Shown: positions 12,201 to 26,600, counted from the stretch's first letter. The stretch: DNA of 64,000 nt from Haemonchus contortus (GCA_000469685.2 LS997564.1:25540459-25604458); one strand, 5' to 3'. The notes: a model not told the origin generated them from the letters alone. Translations and numbers: made by a program.

Positions 12201-14720
12201 TCCCGGTTACGGTAATACGGCGATACCGGTGAATAGTTTCCGAAGAAAAACTGCGGTCATTCAAGTTATTCACAGTTATTCACGTAAATCATGGTGGAAC
12301 CAGTTCGAATTCGGCCATACTGCAATTTTAACATGATGTAGAGATCACAAAGGTTGGCTATGCAAAACTTCCTTCACAGTGATCGAAGTCTCATAAGAAA
12401 ATCTGGGAAGACTTAGCAGATCGTAGGTGTTCATACTAAACAGCTTCCCGTTCAAGAACCCTTGTTTACTCGCACCTAGAACCAGGCCAAGGACTTTCCC
12501 ACTCTTAGAGTGCTTGGACTGATTGGGCAGACGGCCTGGCGTAGTTCAATTCAATCTGATTAAACGACAATCAATACCAGAGTTGAAGAAGGAGGATCGT
12601 TATAATCGCATGAGGTCTACTCCTGGAATGTTCAGAAGAGATGAAGCGATCCATAGAAGCCGTTTGAGGAAAGAGGATTTGGGCTGAGAAAACTTTGAGA
12701 AGGGGCCTTTTGAAGGAAGCAACCATCTTTCATCATTGCAATCGCAATGAATTGAGATGGAAAGGAATGGCGGTCAACGTAGAAGTGGGAGATGTCGGGT
12801 GGGAGAGAGTGTTGGAGAGAAAGAAATGAATGCAATTATTATTGTTGGTAACCGGACACTGGTATCGCAACTGTGCATTCCGACAATGAACGACGTTCTT
12901 CAAGCACCATCGCAAGGTTCCAGTTCCACCGAAAAGACACACGAGCAGTTTCACAGATACCAGTACATAAGCTGATGCATTAATCATCAAGAAACTGAAA
13001 GACTCACGCCCACTCCTAATCGAACCCAAAAAACTTTCTTCTCCTCAGTTTTCTGGTGTTCTTCTTGGGGTCCAAGGGAAGGGGACTTGGAGAATAACGG
13101 GTGAATGGCATTTGAGTGGGTACGAAGAACGGGGAAAGGATGAGAACCCCTTTTTGACCTGAATTTTTCCTTTCGAAGGCGGGGGAACCTGTCAGAACGT
13201 CGTCTGCTGAAAAACGGGCGGTGAGCGCCCAGAGATTGGGAGTAAGGGGAGCGGCCAGCCAACGCAAAGGTCGGTTTAATAACCAGTGGATGTTCGAAGG
13301 GAACAGCTGGCCGTCAACGAAAGACAACCCATCGTTTTGGATCAGGTCCATGAAGTTAACATATGCTTTGGAAATGCATAAACTGAATACAGAATGACAG
13401 GCCTTTCCGGTTACAATTCCCAAGCAAAGGATGGAAAACAGCGGTGTTCATGGCCACCGAAATTGGCTTCATTTACAACGTGAACCGGTTTTGCTAAAAG
13501 TTTGCGAGGATCTGGACGCATTACGAAACATCCTTCTTGCAATTGCATCATCATGGCCAGCAGAAAAGGCCACTTGAGAACGTCCAGTTTGCCATAACCG
13601 GCCATAAGAGAAAGAGGAAGCGCCTACGTAAGATGGGAGTGCGTGTAGGAGCGGATTTTGTAGAGGAATTGGAACTGGAATGTCCCATACGAATGAATGA
13701 TGGGCGTCTAGGCCAAGTTCACGACCGAAAAACCACCTCGGAGACGTGCGCATTGTTGCCTAAGACAACGAGTGACCCGATCGATCGCCCGGACATTCCG
13801 GGACCGAATCGACCTTCACAAACCACTTTGAACGCCAAGCTCGACCACGAACAAAACGCCCAGCGCTAGCGGACAGATTAATCGCCATTTTATCTAGCCA
13901 GTTTTAGGATAAACATAGTAAAAATCAAGAATTTCTCGAAGGATGGCGAAGCTGCAAACGAATTTTCGCTTTGAGAAAGCTGAAGAGGTAGGGAATGTTT
14001 TAAAAATAAGCAAATATGGATAGGTGGGAAACAAGAAGGGAAATGCGTGAAGTTCGGGGGCATTAAGGTGTGATCGACGGCAGGCGAACGGAGGAGTGGA
14101 CGGCTGAGCCGATATCTGGCGCTCGTTAGGAGGTGGTGCAGTCAGCAGCCAGCATACGCGGCCGGCCACGAGAAGAGCGGTCGGCCTCCTACACTGCGAT
14201 GACGACGACCTTTCTCATCCAACAGGAAGGAAAAAACCCAACGAACGAACGTTCAAGGAATGTTTCCATTTGCATACGGGAACAGAATCGGCATGGTACA
14301 GGTCGTAGCTGAATTAGAGCAAGTAGGTGACCTAAAATTCTCCTCCCTTTTGGTATAGGTGAGGTGCCTTCTCATTTCGCCCCCCCTCTAAAATTATCCA
14401 CTCAAACTGGCTATTACAAAAACCATATTTTGCCCTCCATGAGAAATGTTTTAGAGCGGACACGGTGTAGTGTCAGTGGCTCCCTATCACAGGCGCGATC
14501 CTGGGAACCGATCTCGGATCGATACCCGCCCACTGTGACCGCATGGTTTTCATTGATTCATTGGTTCCCCATGGGGTATAATGTGGGGTGCATTACAAAA
14601 GCGACAGATTGTTAGTATTGCCAGACGACTTTACTTTTGCTTTTTGCTTTTTAGAAAAACTTCTAGAGGAAAAATGGATAGGTCTCTTTGATATGGCACA
14701 ACCCGCCACTTTCATCTTCA
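9240..14720. other. Long stretch without a supported gene
   Basis: Contains a MITE fragment near 10060-10330. At 13411-13605 (minus) there is a 64-residue frame with a weakly hydrophobic N-terminal segment, but nothing around it supports a gene. GC content rises at about 13.0-14.2 kb. The tRNA-like stretch near 14470-14530 is too degenerate to call. Otherwise only short frames are seen. Confidence 0.4.
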
Positions 14721-14725
14721 TTTGA

Positions 14726-15280
14726 AGGCACAATTCAAGATAATTTTGAAATTTTATATCTTATATTTTACAATTTTCAGTTTAAGTGAAATAATTGAAG
14801 CTATGACGCAGAATAGTGCAAAAGTGGCTAAGAAAAGCGGAAAGGGCCTGAAGAGAAAACAGGTATCGAAAAAGTAGTAAAGGAAATTGGGTTGTCTGTG
14901 ATTGTGATGCCAGTAAAGGCATAGAGAGTGTATTCAGGCGAGATGTCAGCATGTCAATAGCTCGAAGCGCTGGCTCCGATAAGTCAGAGAAATGAGAAGA
15001 ATGTGAGGTGCCAAAGTTGTCTTTTACTATCGTCGTGTGTCACGGCTAGTTATTTGAATATTCAACTTGTGCGCTCCATTGGGAAGAAGTGCACCCTCTA
15101 CAACACCGCTGAAACACGGCCACGTTTGGGTGTGGACGTCGGCTAAGCTGTTATCTGACCCCTTATTGAGCCCTATCTGAGCGGTTTTTCGACCCAGCAG
15201 CGCATCGTATTTCGCCTTTAGATGCCAGAGGTTCATTCAATTGCGAATCTTGGACATGAATTTCATGACAAACTGTGCCT
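14726..15280. mobile_element. MITE copy 3 (555 bp)
   Basis: The left end aggcacaattcaagataatt and the right end, reverse-complemented, aggcacagtttgtcatgaaa match the family terminus. Flanks are TTGA on the left and CTAA on the right, so the target duplication is no longer exact. It has an internal block in common with copy 2 (acacggccacgtttgggtgt against acacggccacttctaggtgt). Confidence 0.65.
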
Positions 15281-15289
15281 CTAAATGCA

Positions 15290-18200
15290 GATCTGCCTTG
15301 TACAGAAATTAGAATAAGCACGACGGGGTAAGCCGGCCTTCATGTTCTGCCATACCAGAAGTGGATCCAATTTCCGAGATCAGTGGAAAGTATTGCAAAA
15401 TATCTCACTGAAAAGTCGATCAACTCGATTCCTAAATACAATATAAAAGCTTTGACAAGATTTCAGAACTGAGCATTCAAAACCCCAGTGACTACGTTGA
15501 TCGGAATTCGAATTTGCAATTAAACATTCAGAGAAAAAGTTCTCTAAGTCGCATGGTTAGCGAAGATCTAACTAATTCGAATACATACGAGTAAAAATAA
15601 AGGTATCAATCTTTCTAGAGTGTCACAGACCCTCTTTTCTCGTTATAATTATAGAGAACAGGAAGGAATTGATATACAGCAGTTTTTGAGAGACAGTCGA
15701 TGATCGGATTGAATTCCCACACTGGTGTTAGATTCAATGAAAACGACAACAGAGGGAAACCCACAGGAAAAATATTCAGTATCGAATAGGATGACACTGC
15801 TGTCTGCATATTTAGTATTGATAATAGTCTACACTTTGTGAAATTGGGCAGTATGGGAGATGGTGCAAGGAGTTGTTGCGGCTAAGGTGATGAAGAAGAG
15901 TTGGTGGGGAACCGCCTCTTCGATTTTGGCCCGCCCTTAACTCAAACGGATGTCTGCCGGCAGCTGATCCAGCCATTGATCGCCCTCCTTGTTCGCTCGC
16001 AGGACGACCCAGTTCAAAGTTACGAATCACAAATGAGCTACTTGAGTCAGCCGTACAGCCCTAGATCATGATTTCGTCTCGCCTGAGGTAGGTCCAACGC
16101 TCGCCCCTTCGACCCCCCCCTTCTTGAAAATTCTCTCAGAATCTTCAAGTTCTCTTGTCGAATTTCCTTGACTTCTGAGTAAATACAACGCCTACAATCC
16201 TGCATCCGTAGATTTCCTATTCACTCACTCTAGTGTACGTGCAAAAGGTTGACAAACGCGGACATGCGGAATGCCCTCGTTACAAGTCCAACTGCCCCAT
16301 GTGTGTGAAAGACTGGTGCGTGGGAAGTAGCGGAACTAACCAGCGACCTCGTTTCACCGTCCTAGCCAATGTTCGGTTTTTGAGGTACCACATGCTTTTA
16401 GTCAACAAATGTTGTTCTGTACACTAATTTGATGCATCCGCAAGAGTGAGACCACTCAAGTGGGAGCATATGATCAGAACTGATCTGTAAGGGAGAGTTT
16501 GTAACGTTCTGTAGCCTCGTGGGTGACCAATGGCGCAAAGAGGTTAGATTCCTATTTCCCCGGACATTTCGGTGGCTTCTCCTTACTTAGCTACACATGA
16601 TACATACAGCTCGACGAGTTGCTATCGGAGTTATGGGGATCGATCGATCGATTAGTAAGAGATCAATAAAGTTTGGGTTGAGGATTTTCGAAAGGCACAG
16701 GCTCAGCGCGAAGTCCCGACTAGGTTGTTATACATATGCGGTGCTGCAGCAGGGAGGGACCTCAAGGCTGCGTCGTGCTCATACCTCGCCAGTCGTTGCT
16801 TTCAACCTTCATGTCTGAACATAAGAAGCAAAAAAAAAAATGACACATCGATTGCATTGTCCTTTCATACCCTCTGCCTCGCCCTGCCCTTGTCAGGCGG
16901 CTTTACTAGTGCTAGGCTAGCGGAAGCTGCTCGGAACTCAGAATTTTTTTTTGGTGAAATGCTTATTCGAAGGTTTTTGAGGAGCTAGAATTTAGAAATG
17001 AGAAAAGAAAAGAAAAAGAGGAGGAACACAGAAGCTGAGCATTCCCCTATGTTGGCTTTTAGTAAGCTTATGGGAATAGAATGTCTAATCCCACTGAATG
17101 GCAAAGAGGAATCTGAGCGCTGTTTCAAGTATTGCAAAAAGTTTTAGTTTAAAGTGATCTCATAGCGATGCCAGCCACATGCTCCTTAGCCTCTGAAGAA
17201 ACTTTTATAATGTTTTCAAGGAGAAGAATCATTCCTAATAAACATGGTAAAGAGGAACTATGACAATAAGAAGTGTGACAGAGAGAAGAAAAAAAATAAG
17301 TTGTATAAGGGAAGCAGCTTTCCCGAATTCTTCCCAGGAGGTCTTGAACTGCCCATGTTTGAAGGGAACTTGTCTTGAACAACAACAAAACTTGGATATT
17401 ATAATCTTTAGGGAGGAATTCAGAGCCTATCTATGGCAACATCTTATCGTTACTCTCTTTGCCCCTTCACGGTTTGCACCCTCAACACGTACATACATAG
17501 GTTTACGGTACGTTAACATATGTTCATCACATAGAAGCAGATTTATGGCTCTTGAAACCCGAGTTGGATCTGTGAAACTCGGGGTTGAATCTGTTACCGG
17601 CAGAAGCTTTATGGACTTACCCACTACTCCGCCATGGCATAATTCGGCTACTAACCATAGAGGTCGAGGGTGAACTGTCCTTTCTAGGCTTCCGAAACCT
17701 TCAAACCACCAAGTAACCGATTCGAAGATGCCTTTTTCTCAATCCGAGCTCCAAAATGGTGATTTCAGGGGTTGCGATAGCCGCTGACAGAGATTCAAGG
17801 GAGTAAATTCAGGTCATCTTACCGTAAACCCTTCCGAGTTGTGCTAACAAGTATCGTTACTTTCTGTGATAGCAGTAGTCATGTCTCTAGTATATCCATT
17901 ATGTGGTCTAGCTCTAAAACTCGACTCAGGCTAAACGTTCGGGCAGTTAGTCATTTTCGTAATGTGATACCTCTTGAAGGCAAATGTTTTGAAACATTGT
18001 ATTAGTTCTGGTTTAATGGCATAAATTTCTAAGTTCGGTCTTTTTGAAGACCAATAAAGAACTATCGACCAATTAAAGCGGTTCTGCTATACTAAACCTG
18101 TTTGGCAAAGAGGTAAAGAAAGTTATAGCATGAATCTCCATTACAACTCTAGGGAGTACTTTATTTCAGATCATGCTGTACACAGGGGTTAGGAAAGAGG

Positions 18201-20440
18201 TATAATGCCCGCTCGAAAAGTTTTTGAATGACATCGGAAACTAAAACGAACCTTTTTCATCGACTCATCAGGACAACCAGCGCCATAACTTTCAGGGCCA
18301 GGAGTCACGACTATAACCGGTATAGAGCTGCTCTCATCGTTGGAAAGGTTTTCAACAATGTTGACCAGTGCTACTGTCCCATTACTTAGTACTTTATACT
18401 GCCCTGCCGTACAGGCTTGTTAAAGTTGAGGCAAGCAATAGTTGGAAGCTCCTGATATGTGACTTACCCATCCAAACGCCCAAACGCGAAAGGCTAGGCG
18501 CAAACACTGCCGGAAACTCCAACTCAGAAAAACCCATCCAAGCAACCAAATTTCTGCGGTTTCACCAAGGTTGACGTCCCATTCGATTAAGTGACCTACT
18601 GGATTTATCAAATCAGGTTACTGTCGTCAAACGTGCAGTATCGTAAGGACGAGAGACGGAACTCCCGTGGAAGATTTTAAATAGGAAGTAGGCAGTTCAA
18701 GTGCAGCCTTAGGTAGACTGGCGTAAAAAATGACACCTGCTATCTTTTGGGAGAGTAGCAGGAGGGCACTTTATGTAAATTCACCCAATTTCTCCTATAT
18801 CAAAATATCCACAGGAGTGGCCTTCAATGTGACACTCCCACAAAGGTCTTTTATTACTGGCATGAACCTTGAGATTTCATTCTGTAGTACAGGTCAACAG
18901 AGACACGTGTAGGATACCACGTTGGCCACCGGGGCAAAACTGTCGTTTACACTTACAGGATGAATACGTAGCACTATGGTATCCCCCAAAGAAGTAACCT
19001 TCAAAGTGACCTATCAGACAGAGCAGAGAACGTTTTGCCCAAAGGGTGGACTTCCCGAGCCCCGATGCGACCGTTGCAAAAAGTTGTTTACAGTTTTGCT
19101 TATACGATTTCGTCCATTCGATTTCATCAGGGAGAAGCATGCCTCTGCAGAAAAAACGCGTTTTGCGGGCAGGTTTTCAGATGGAGGATGCGGGCAAAAA
19201 CTGGGCCGCCGCCTAGAGGTGAGACCTTTGGGAACGTGCAACGACGAGCGGGGCATGAAAACTTTGCGATTTGCACGCGCTTGACCGGAGAAACGCTGCG
19301 TTGCCGACATGATGCAATTCATTTCGGGAGTTGTGGGGAAGGGGGAAGGGATGGGGGTTTGGCTGAATAATTAGCAAACTGGATGATGAGTTTCTGGCCA
19401 CAAAATTGTCAACAAAAAATCCCCCTCTTTTTCCCCACATGGAGTACCTACATATGTAGGAACGTCCAACTGACATACTGCTGGGAGACTCTACACTTGC
19501 CTTTCGCATACACCCCCGTCCTCACTGAATAATTTTCCTATCAATAGGGCTCTTAAGCCATTACTCCAGTAAGATGGCGGCTTTTGTACCATTACATAAG
19601 TAATGAGAGTGAGATGACGTAAGGAGTCAATACCAACGAAGTAGCGCAAGTCCACTGTCCTTGACAGCTGCTGTAACAAAAACTGGAAGTGAAGTAATTT
19701 TACTGTTCAACGATAGTCTTCAACTAAGTAGAACCTCTCCCAAAATGACTTTGTCTTTGACTTTCTTCACTGCAGTTGAAGATTTATTAGGGTCGAAGCG
19801 TCCGAACACGCCGACGACGTATTGAACAATCTGGTTGCACGTTTCCCATTTTCCGACTCGCTTGAACGATAAGTAAGGACATCACGTATTGAACGGTGGT
19901 CTGGTAGACGTTAATGGAAGGACGGATGCCGGTTCTCAGCGCACCGATCAGGGAAGCAAAAGACAAGAAGCCTAAAAAAGTACACGGCGTCATCAAACTA
20001 ATATCATCAAGGGGGTGCTTTTGAGATTAGACCGTTTCAGACGATCTCTGAACTTTTCCATAGTTTTTCCCTCTTCCTGAAACTTACGCAAGGCAGGCGT
20101 TCCGCTTTCATGGAGATCGATCCAGGGCCAACTAGAGCTGCATGAGTTACTTTGATGATGACCGGATTTTAAACACTGTGCACCCCAATTCAGCCTACAG
20201 GCTAGTTACAGCTGCCTCTTCAAGGTTTCTACGAAATCAGCAAGCTATAATCTGATTGCCAGATTTCTAGGAAAGGCTGGATTTGAAGGGGTAGCGTCAT
20301 GGTGAAATTAACAAATGTGGCGCTTGGAATAGGGGTTTCAAATTTCTGCTGACGATATGTGTATTGTTTATCTAGAATAAAGTACATACAAAGGGGTTAA
20401 GGAATCCTGCTTCTAAAACGCGCCCCTATTGCGACTTTCT
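15290..20440. other. Stretch without a supported gene
   Basis: Several isolated frames are open for 60-137 codons, the longest at 17260-17673 on the plus strand. None shows a recognisable domain or a linked splice chain. A cysteine-containing frame at about 16230-16340 (CPRYKSNCPMCVKDWC) follows a possible acceptor, but no partner exon was found. Confidence 0.4.
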
Positions 20441-20444
20441 TTGA

Positions 20445-20945
20445 AAGCACAGTCCACGATAATTTTTAGGTACCCTTTTTAGGTTGAAAAGTGGGCGTGT
20501 TGATATAGAGGAGTACATTGGGGGCAAACAAACTTACCGCCTATTTCAAGACTTTCTAAAAATAGTGGAAACGGAGGTTGTACGAGATCACCCCGTGACG
20601 GGAATGGCATGTAAGGTGTGTCTGGACGAGATTTAACCTGCTTCCATTGCTCAAAGAGATGACTACATCGAGCCGAAATTGTCCGAAATTGCCTTCCACC
20701 GTCACCAGGGGGTAAGACAGGTTGTTTGAACTTCCTACATGGGGGCCCCCTGAGATAGGGCAGGTTCTACAAAACCGTTGAGATTTGTCCATTATGGGTG
20801 CGGCATTCACGTGACACAATCTCTGGCCCCTTACTGTACCCTATCCATGCTTTTCGACCTTGTCGGCAGGTATGGTATAAGGGGAGCCTCGAATTTATAC
20901 TAGAGAGAAATCTCAGAAACGATTTTTATGAATCGTAATGGCTTT
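20445..20945. mobile_element. MITE copy 4 (501 bp), flanked by TTGA on both sides
   Basis: The left end aagcacagtccacgataatt matches the family terminus and is preceded by TTGA. The right end is more degenerate (reverse complement begins aaagccattacgattcat) but is followed by TTGA. The matching 4-base flanks support the boundaries. Confidence 0.6.
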
Positions 20946-20964
20946 TTGAATGTGTACGTGGCGT

Positions 20965-21090
20965 ATTCAGTGATTTACGGTCAGCCAGCGGATATGACTA
21001 TATCGACGTATGGGATATCAACAGCCGGGAATCGATCCCCGGTCACGATGGAGTGATTAGCCACTTAGCACTAAATCACATTCGCCACTC
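20965..21090 (-). repeat. tRNA-derived SINE-like copy, second family
   Basis: On the minus strand it has an A-box-like segment (gatttagtgctaagtggc) about 30 nt before a B-box-like gggatcgattcccgg. It does not fold convincingly as a full tRNA. Related tRNA-like stretches occur at 23352, 37270 and 52968. Confidence 0.5.
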
Positions 21091-21988
21091 TCAACCGATT
21101 TACTCAAGCTTGAAACTAGGAGGTGGTTCTATTGCTACGGATTAGAGCCATTCTGGCGGTGAAAGTTTTGTTCTTCATTCAGCACAGTTATGATAGAGTT
21201 CACTACCATTTGAACAAAAGCAATTAGAAATATACGAATTTTCCGAGCTACTGTGTGAATTGAGGCCAGCACTATAGTTCAAAGGAAAGAAGGTCACTTA
21301 TGGAAGCTCAGTAATAATAACACCTCTAAGGCGGCCCGGTTGCGCTTCTTGCGCGCGTCTGCCGAAACTAGGTCACTCGCAGCCGTCGCACGCGGCATGT
21401 TAGCCGCGACGAAACGTCGTAGTTGTCAGTGGAGCATACGAATTGCGCTCGGTCCACGGCAGTCGGCCAAAAGGACGATAACACGAACCAATGCAGATCG
21501 TTTGCTCCATTGACACTTGGTAGTACTGTAATGCCATCCTGAGACCTCGGTGAGGTGCGCCGCGCGCGAAGTGGGCGGGGTGATCTTCTTTCGACGAACG
21601 CGCGCAATGGACATTCTCGAAGGCGGAACACATCCACGAACATAACATGTTATTTTGCTTACTACTTCCAATTTTATGGAAGGGGATGTCCCATTCCCTC
21701 CTGTCACATTACGGAAAAAAGCGTAAAACATGTCTGGTCACCATCCGAATTGCAAGAAGTCCAGCAGTCGGGTGGTTACGTTTTGAACATTCCACCGCCT
21801 TCCATAAGAGGTGAAAAAAGGGGAAAAATACAAGTATAAATACAAATATAAGGAGTGGTACTTTTATAGTATTTGTAAAATAATACAAGTAGGCACAGTA
21901 CTTTTTTTCATGATGAAGGCACTACAGAGTGGCCAATGATGAACTGATTGCCGTTGTGTCTGATTACAGTACGACATTTAATCATTAA

Positions 21989-22429
21989 AAGCACAGTTCA
22001 TGATAAAAGTGGTTTCTGAGATTTCCTCACAGTTATGAAGGCTCAAAGATTGTATCGTGTATCCTCGAATGAAATTCATCGGCATCGTAGAGGCTGCACC
22101 GATCACGAGGGAACCCGTGCAGGAGGCTAAGCAAATTGTCATGACTCATAGCGACAATGAATGGCAGTTCTGTACAGTTCTGACTTTATGTAGTCAGTTT
22201 TTTTGCACAATTGCAGCAACCAAAATCTCGTCCCAATGTCCCTTCCATGTTATTTCCGTCATGGTAATCTTGTCCAACCTCTATTTCCCCTACTTTCAAG
22301 CAACCTCACTTTTCTCAAAATCGGCCAATTTTTTCTCGCTATATCTTCACTATTGATGAACTATTCCCAACCTATATTTCCGCCTTTCGAATAAAAATGG
22401 GTACCTCAAAATTATTGTAAACTGTGCCT
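21989..22429. mobile_element. MITE copy 1 (441 bp), flanked by TTAA; best-preserved ends
   Basis: The left terminus aagcacagttcatgataaaa and the reverse-complemented right terminus aggcacagtttacaataatt form a terminal inverted repeat of about 20 bp. Each is directly flanked by TTAA. No coding capacity is apparent. The right half matches copy 5 at 50255-50765 nearly base for base, for example ccatgttatttccgtcatgg. Confidence 0.75.
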
Positions 22430-22439
22430 TTAAGCATAA

Positions 22440-24750
22440 CGGAAATGGCTGATAGTTGAAATGTTTTATGGAGCTGAAAATATAGTCGATTCGAGTCTGT
22501 ATTCCTCGGTACATAGTTGTTACGTGCGCGCCTCATAGGTAGTTTCCAAAAGTTCACTTCTTGAACAACTATGCCTAGATAAACCCGATAGAGAACTCGA
22601 GTTCTAAGGGGAATCCGAAGTTCCAAGATATGTCAATGAATGAGGATCACGAACACCGAACTATTGAAGAGCAGGTCGGCCAGACATGTCATGTGATTTT
22701 ACGATGACCAAGCTGTCACTGAGTGGATCCGTTGGGGCGTCAAACGAACATCAAACTCGCAGCCAAATCAATGGCCAGATTTTTTTACGAAACCTCTAAA
22801 CGGGAGGAATGTTTTGCATCGTGCTCCTCGGGCAAAAAGGGTTCTCTGGACTGGAATGATACTCAATAGGAACGAATGGAGGAGAAAAATGACCAAATCG
22901 ATGACCAAATGTCAATGACGAGGAAAGGATGGCAGGTGACAGGTGATCGAGAACACAGTTTATGTTTCACACCATATTGAGACTGTATATACATACATAT
23001 GTCGCATTGAGAATCTAACTAATACTACCACGCGAAGTTCCAAATAAAAATGCAATTTTATGGATTACAGTCTTATATCACAAGGCGCTAGACTCTCCTC
23101 GTCTTCCTCACTAGCAGCACCACACCCGGTTCCTTGGTTCCGTCAAACTGATGTTGGTGCATTGGAGGACAAAAAAGACGCTTTCGATTCTTCGTTTCTA
23201 TTGTTTAACACTTGCAATGACTCAGAATGATTTTTATTGTTTTCTGTCGAACGATGATCAGTTGATCGATTCTTATGGGAGATACCCCCACCCTCAACCT
23301 CCATTCAAAGTAGAGGTGTTTGGAATGTACATATATGTCACCTAAACAATAACTTGCGGTGGCTAGCTGGCGTGCAAGTCAGTGCTCTCATCGTTTCAGA
23401 CAGTAACAGAGGGATGGGTATCGACTTGGGATTCGATCCCGGGACCACGTGAGCGGAAATGCCCCACTTGGCATTATCGCCTACTGCTTTTCATCCTATA
23501 GGATAATTGCTATAAATATACTAGCCCTTCCTATTAGTAGGGCTAACATAATATAAAGCATACAAACTTTAATTCCAATTGTATCGAAAGTGAACAGAAT
23601 ATGAGAGTGTTGGGCATGAACGTGAAAAAATAAAGTGTCGTACTGAACTCAAAAGTTCATCATGCTTGTTCGACCGGAGTATCGGATACCACTGGAGCAA
23701 GAGAATTAGCATAAAATTAAAATCAAAAATTGATTCGAAAGATAGAGGTGTAATATTTCGTCATAGGGAGAAGTATGTAGCCAAGTCAACTGGTACAAGT
23801 AATCCTGTTCAAGTTTTATACTGGCAAGTGGCTTCAGCTTCAGGACTTTCCTCTCCACATATTTACAAGCACGAATTAGCTGAAACAGAGCCCTGATGAC
23901 CAGAATAATTCTCATTCATTTTCAAAGTGAAAAAAATTTACAGTCGTGATGATATGAGTAAGGTAAGAGTGAAAGAATGCCTCACTTATCGCCTACTTTT
24001 TTGAAACGATTGCGGAATGACGAAAAACGTGAGCAAAGCAAGTTGAGGACTAGAGCTGGAAAAACGTACGGGAATTGTGATGATTCATGAGCGATGAGGC
24101 ATCACGCAAGTTGTGTACGAAGTGGGCACGTCATGTTGATTGAACGTTTATTATGAATAGCCGAGGAATGGCTTCCATTCCAGCAATGTTATAAAAACTT
24201 GATGCAGACTAAGTTTTTCCAATGGGGTTTGGCACCTGACCGATTGAAATAATTATTCTTCTTGTGCATCTTTGCAATCTCAGAGATCCTGAGACTCAGA
24301 TCCCCATAAAAAAAAGCGAGACCGAGGTGTTATTCAGATAAATTTACACCATTCCGGCTGTGGCTTCGCCACCTTACTCAAGTCATCTAAAGCTTCGATT
24401 TCGAAGAGTAATTCAACCCCACCTCAAGAGGGGATGATATGTAATTTGGATGTGAGTAAAAAATGGAATCGCCACTTCTACAAACCTTTTTTGCTGAACC
24501 GAGAAACGAATGGAAGAATGAAGGGTTTATCTCTAGTAGACTGGTGAATAGGAGGTGCAAAAGAGGGTCACAAGGTTTAGAGAGTGCATGTTATAGTGTA
24601 ACTGATTAACTTCACTGACTTCAAACTCCCTCATTATGACACTGTTGAAAAATATCGTGTTCCTTTACTCATCCTGAACCATTGATAAGCCAGCCTCGTG
24701 GAAGGTGGAAGTGGGAAGAAGCAGAACTGGTCATGCCATTTATATAATCC
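22440..24750. other. Stretch with repeats only
   Basis: Apart from a tRNA-like SINE copy at about 23352-23490, only short frames are seen. No splice chain or conserved protein segment was recognised on either strand. Confidence 0.4.
23352..23490 (-). repeat. tRNA-derived SINE-like copy, second family
   Basis: The minus strand carries taatgccaagtggggcattt, resembling an A box, then cccgggatcgaatcccaag, a near-canonical B box. It shares the segment cgaatcccaagtcgatac with the family pattern seen at 37270-37402. Confidence 0.5.
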
Positions 24751-24756
24751 CCTAAG

Positions 24757-25039
24757 TGTGTCGGTGTGTGTGCGTGTGTGTGTGTGCGTGTGTGTGTATG
24801 TGTGTATGTGTGTGTATGTATGTGTGTGTGTATGTGTGTGTATGTGTGTGTATGTGTGTGTGTATGTGTGTGTGTATGTGTGTGTATGTGTGTGTGTATG
24901 TGTGTGTGTATGTGTGTGTATGTGTGTGTATGTGTGTGTATGTGTGTGTATGTGTGTGTGTATGTGTGTGTATGTGTGTGTATGTGTGTGTATGTGTGTA
25001 TGTGTGTGTGTATGTGTGTGTATGTGTGTGTGTGTGTGT

Positions 25040-25106
<67 letters not shown>

Positions 25107-25107
25107 G
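24757..25107 (+). repeat. (GT)n minisatellite with interspersed GTATGT units, about 350 bp
   Basis: A nearly pure TG/GT array broken at irregular intervals by tatg. The last 80 bases are almost pure (GT). It creates long artificial open frames of Cys-Val or Thr-His repeats on both strands, which are not genes. Confidence 0.98.
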
Positions 25108-25109
25108 AC

Positions 25110-26600
25110 CGCAAATTCACAAATGCTGTCCCCGTGGACCTTAGAGCGTTCAAATTTGGTAGGAGGACAGGGCGGCATGACGGGAATACCTACGCTGAGT
25201 GGCAGGACCGGATTCCTCACACAGAGGGCGGAATTCGAGCAGAATTCATGATTCCTGTTCCTGTGCACCTAGAACGTTTAAAATTGTCAGGAGTGCCGAT
25301 GCAGGTTTGACAGGATGGGTAAACTAATGTTAGGAGGCAAGCCTAGACTCCGGGCGGGGAAAGCGCCTTTTCTTTCACACTTTTCCTCATAGTACCCCAA
25401 CCCTGTGCAGGTCTCACCCCCACTGGGCGAAGGTCAGCACAAGGGGAAAGGGACTTGCACAGGAATGGGCTGTTCTATGCAGAAAACTTCCTAATAAAGT
25501 CCCATAATGCCAGCAAAAAATGAGCAGCAGTGAGGTATGGGTCAACCAATGAAAGGGTAGAGATCCACACACGTTCCGCGACATTTTTTGTATGAATTCA
25601 TTATTCACACCAGAGAAGACTGGAGGCCAGAAGTAAAATTGTCAAAATAAGCAAGGTATTAAACGTGCTGAGCACCCGCACGCACAGCTATGGATATTGA
25701 AAGATACACCTTGAAAACTCAATAACCCAGTTCAAAATGTTCTAGAATGTCGGAGAGCTACGATCAAAATGCATTACTCTGTTCAAAAAACGTTGAGGAA
25801 TAAGTCAACCAAAAGTGAGCGGTGTTCGTTCCAAAGTGGCGGGGCTAATTGTAAGATCAAAAGTCCAGGACCCTGTTCAGAGTTCAAGAATCATCAACAT
25901 TTCTGACTGAACACAAAGAGCTCGTTTCTGATTGTAATGCACGCTTTAGCGTGCGTAGCCCAACTAGTAGATAACATTTGATCCCGGAGGCCTGTTGAAG
26001 TTGAGTAGGTTCTCAGTTTATTAAAATTTTCGCCATAATTAGTCCTGGTACGCAAGCCAGAGCAGTTGGTAAAGCAATGAAGGGGACACCAAGGATGGAT
26101 TAAAAGGGATGAATAATTACGCTACACTTGCGATTTGGCTATTTTGAATGCCTCTGTTTCGAACAGTGTGCAGTTCATTTTTATCTACAGTTTCTCACTA
26201 CAGTAGTTAATAATTAATCAAGCAGTAACTATCTACTGCGCGATAGTAATATTGTTGTGTCGTGCACGTTTTCAGGTGGAACTTCTTCCTTGAACTGCAT
26301 AACGTTTCGTCTTTAGAAGTGCAAAGGCAATTACAAGGGAAGTGTACATGCTGTTGACCATGGTTCCGTCTCACCTGTCCAGTAATCATCACTTTCTTTA
26401 TCTGTTACATAACTCTGATTTTTAGGAGCGTAATGTAAAAATGGATCGTTCGATGTTGCTTCATAACGACCTCCGAAATGGATAGGCTTCGCAAGCACTA
26501 TTTAAAGAACCGCTGTGCTTGGTAAAACGCATGTAATGCGTTGGTTAAGGAATACTCAAGCAGCAATAGCTACACAAGGGTAGAGGAAGGCAGCTTTTGC
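25110..26600. other. Stretch without a supported gene
   Basis: No supported gene or defined repeat was recognised here. Frames are short and interrupted. Confidence 0.4.

Noticed and set aside
13411..13605. Possible secreted 64-residue peptide on the minus strand
   Set aside because: The hydrophobic stretch is weak, the plus strand is also open here, and no acceptor, partner exon or processing sites support it.
17260..17673. 137-codon plus-strand frame
   Set aside because: No recognisable motif, low-complexity start and no supporting splice or start context.
24669..25310. Long open frames of Thr-His or Cys-Val repeats over the (GT)n tract
   Set aside because: They are translations of a dinucleotide minisatellite on both strands and have no independent coding signal.
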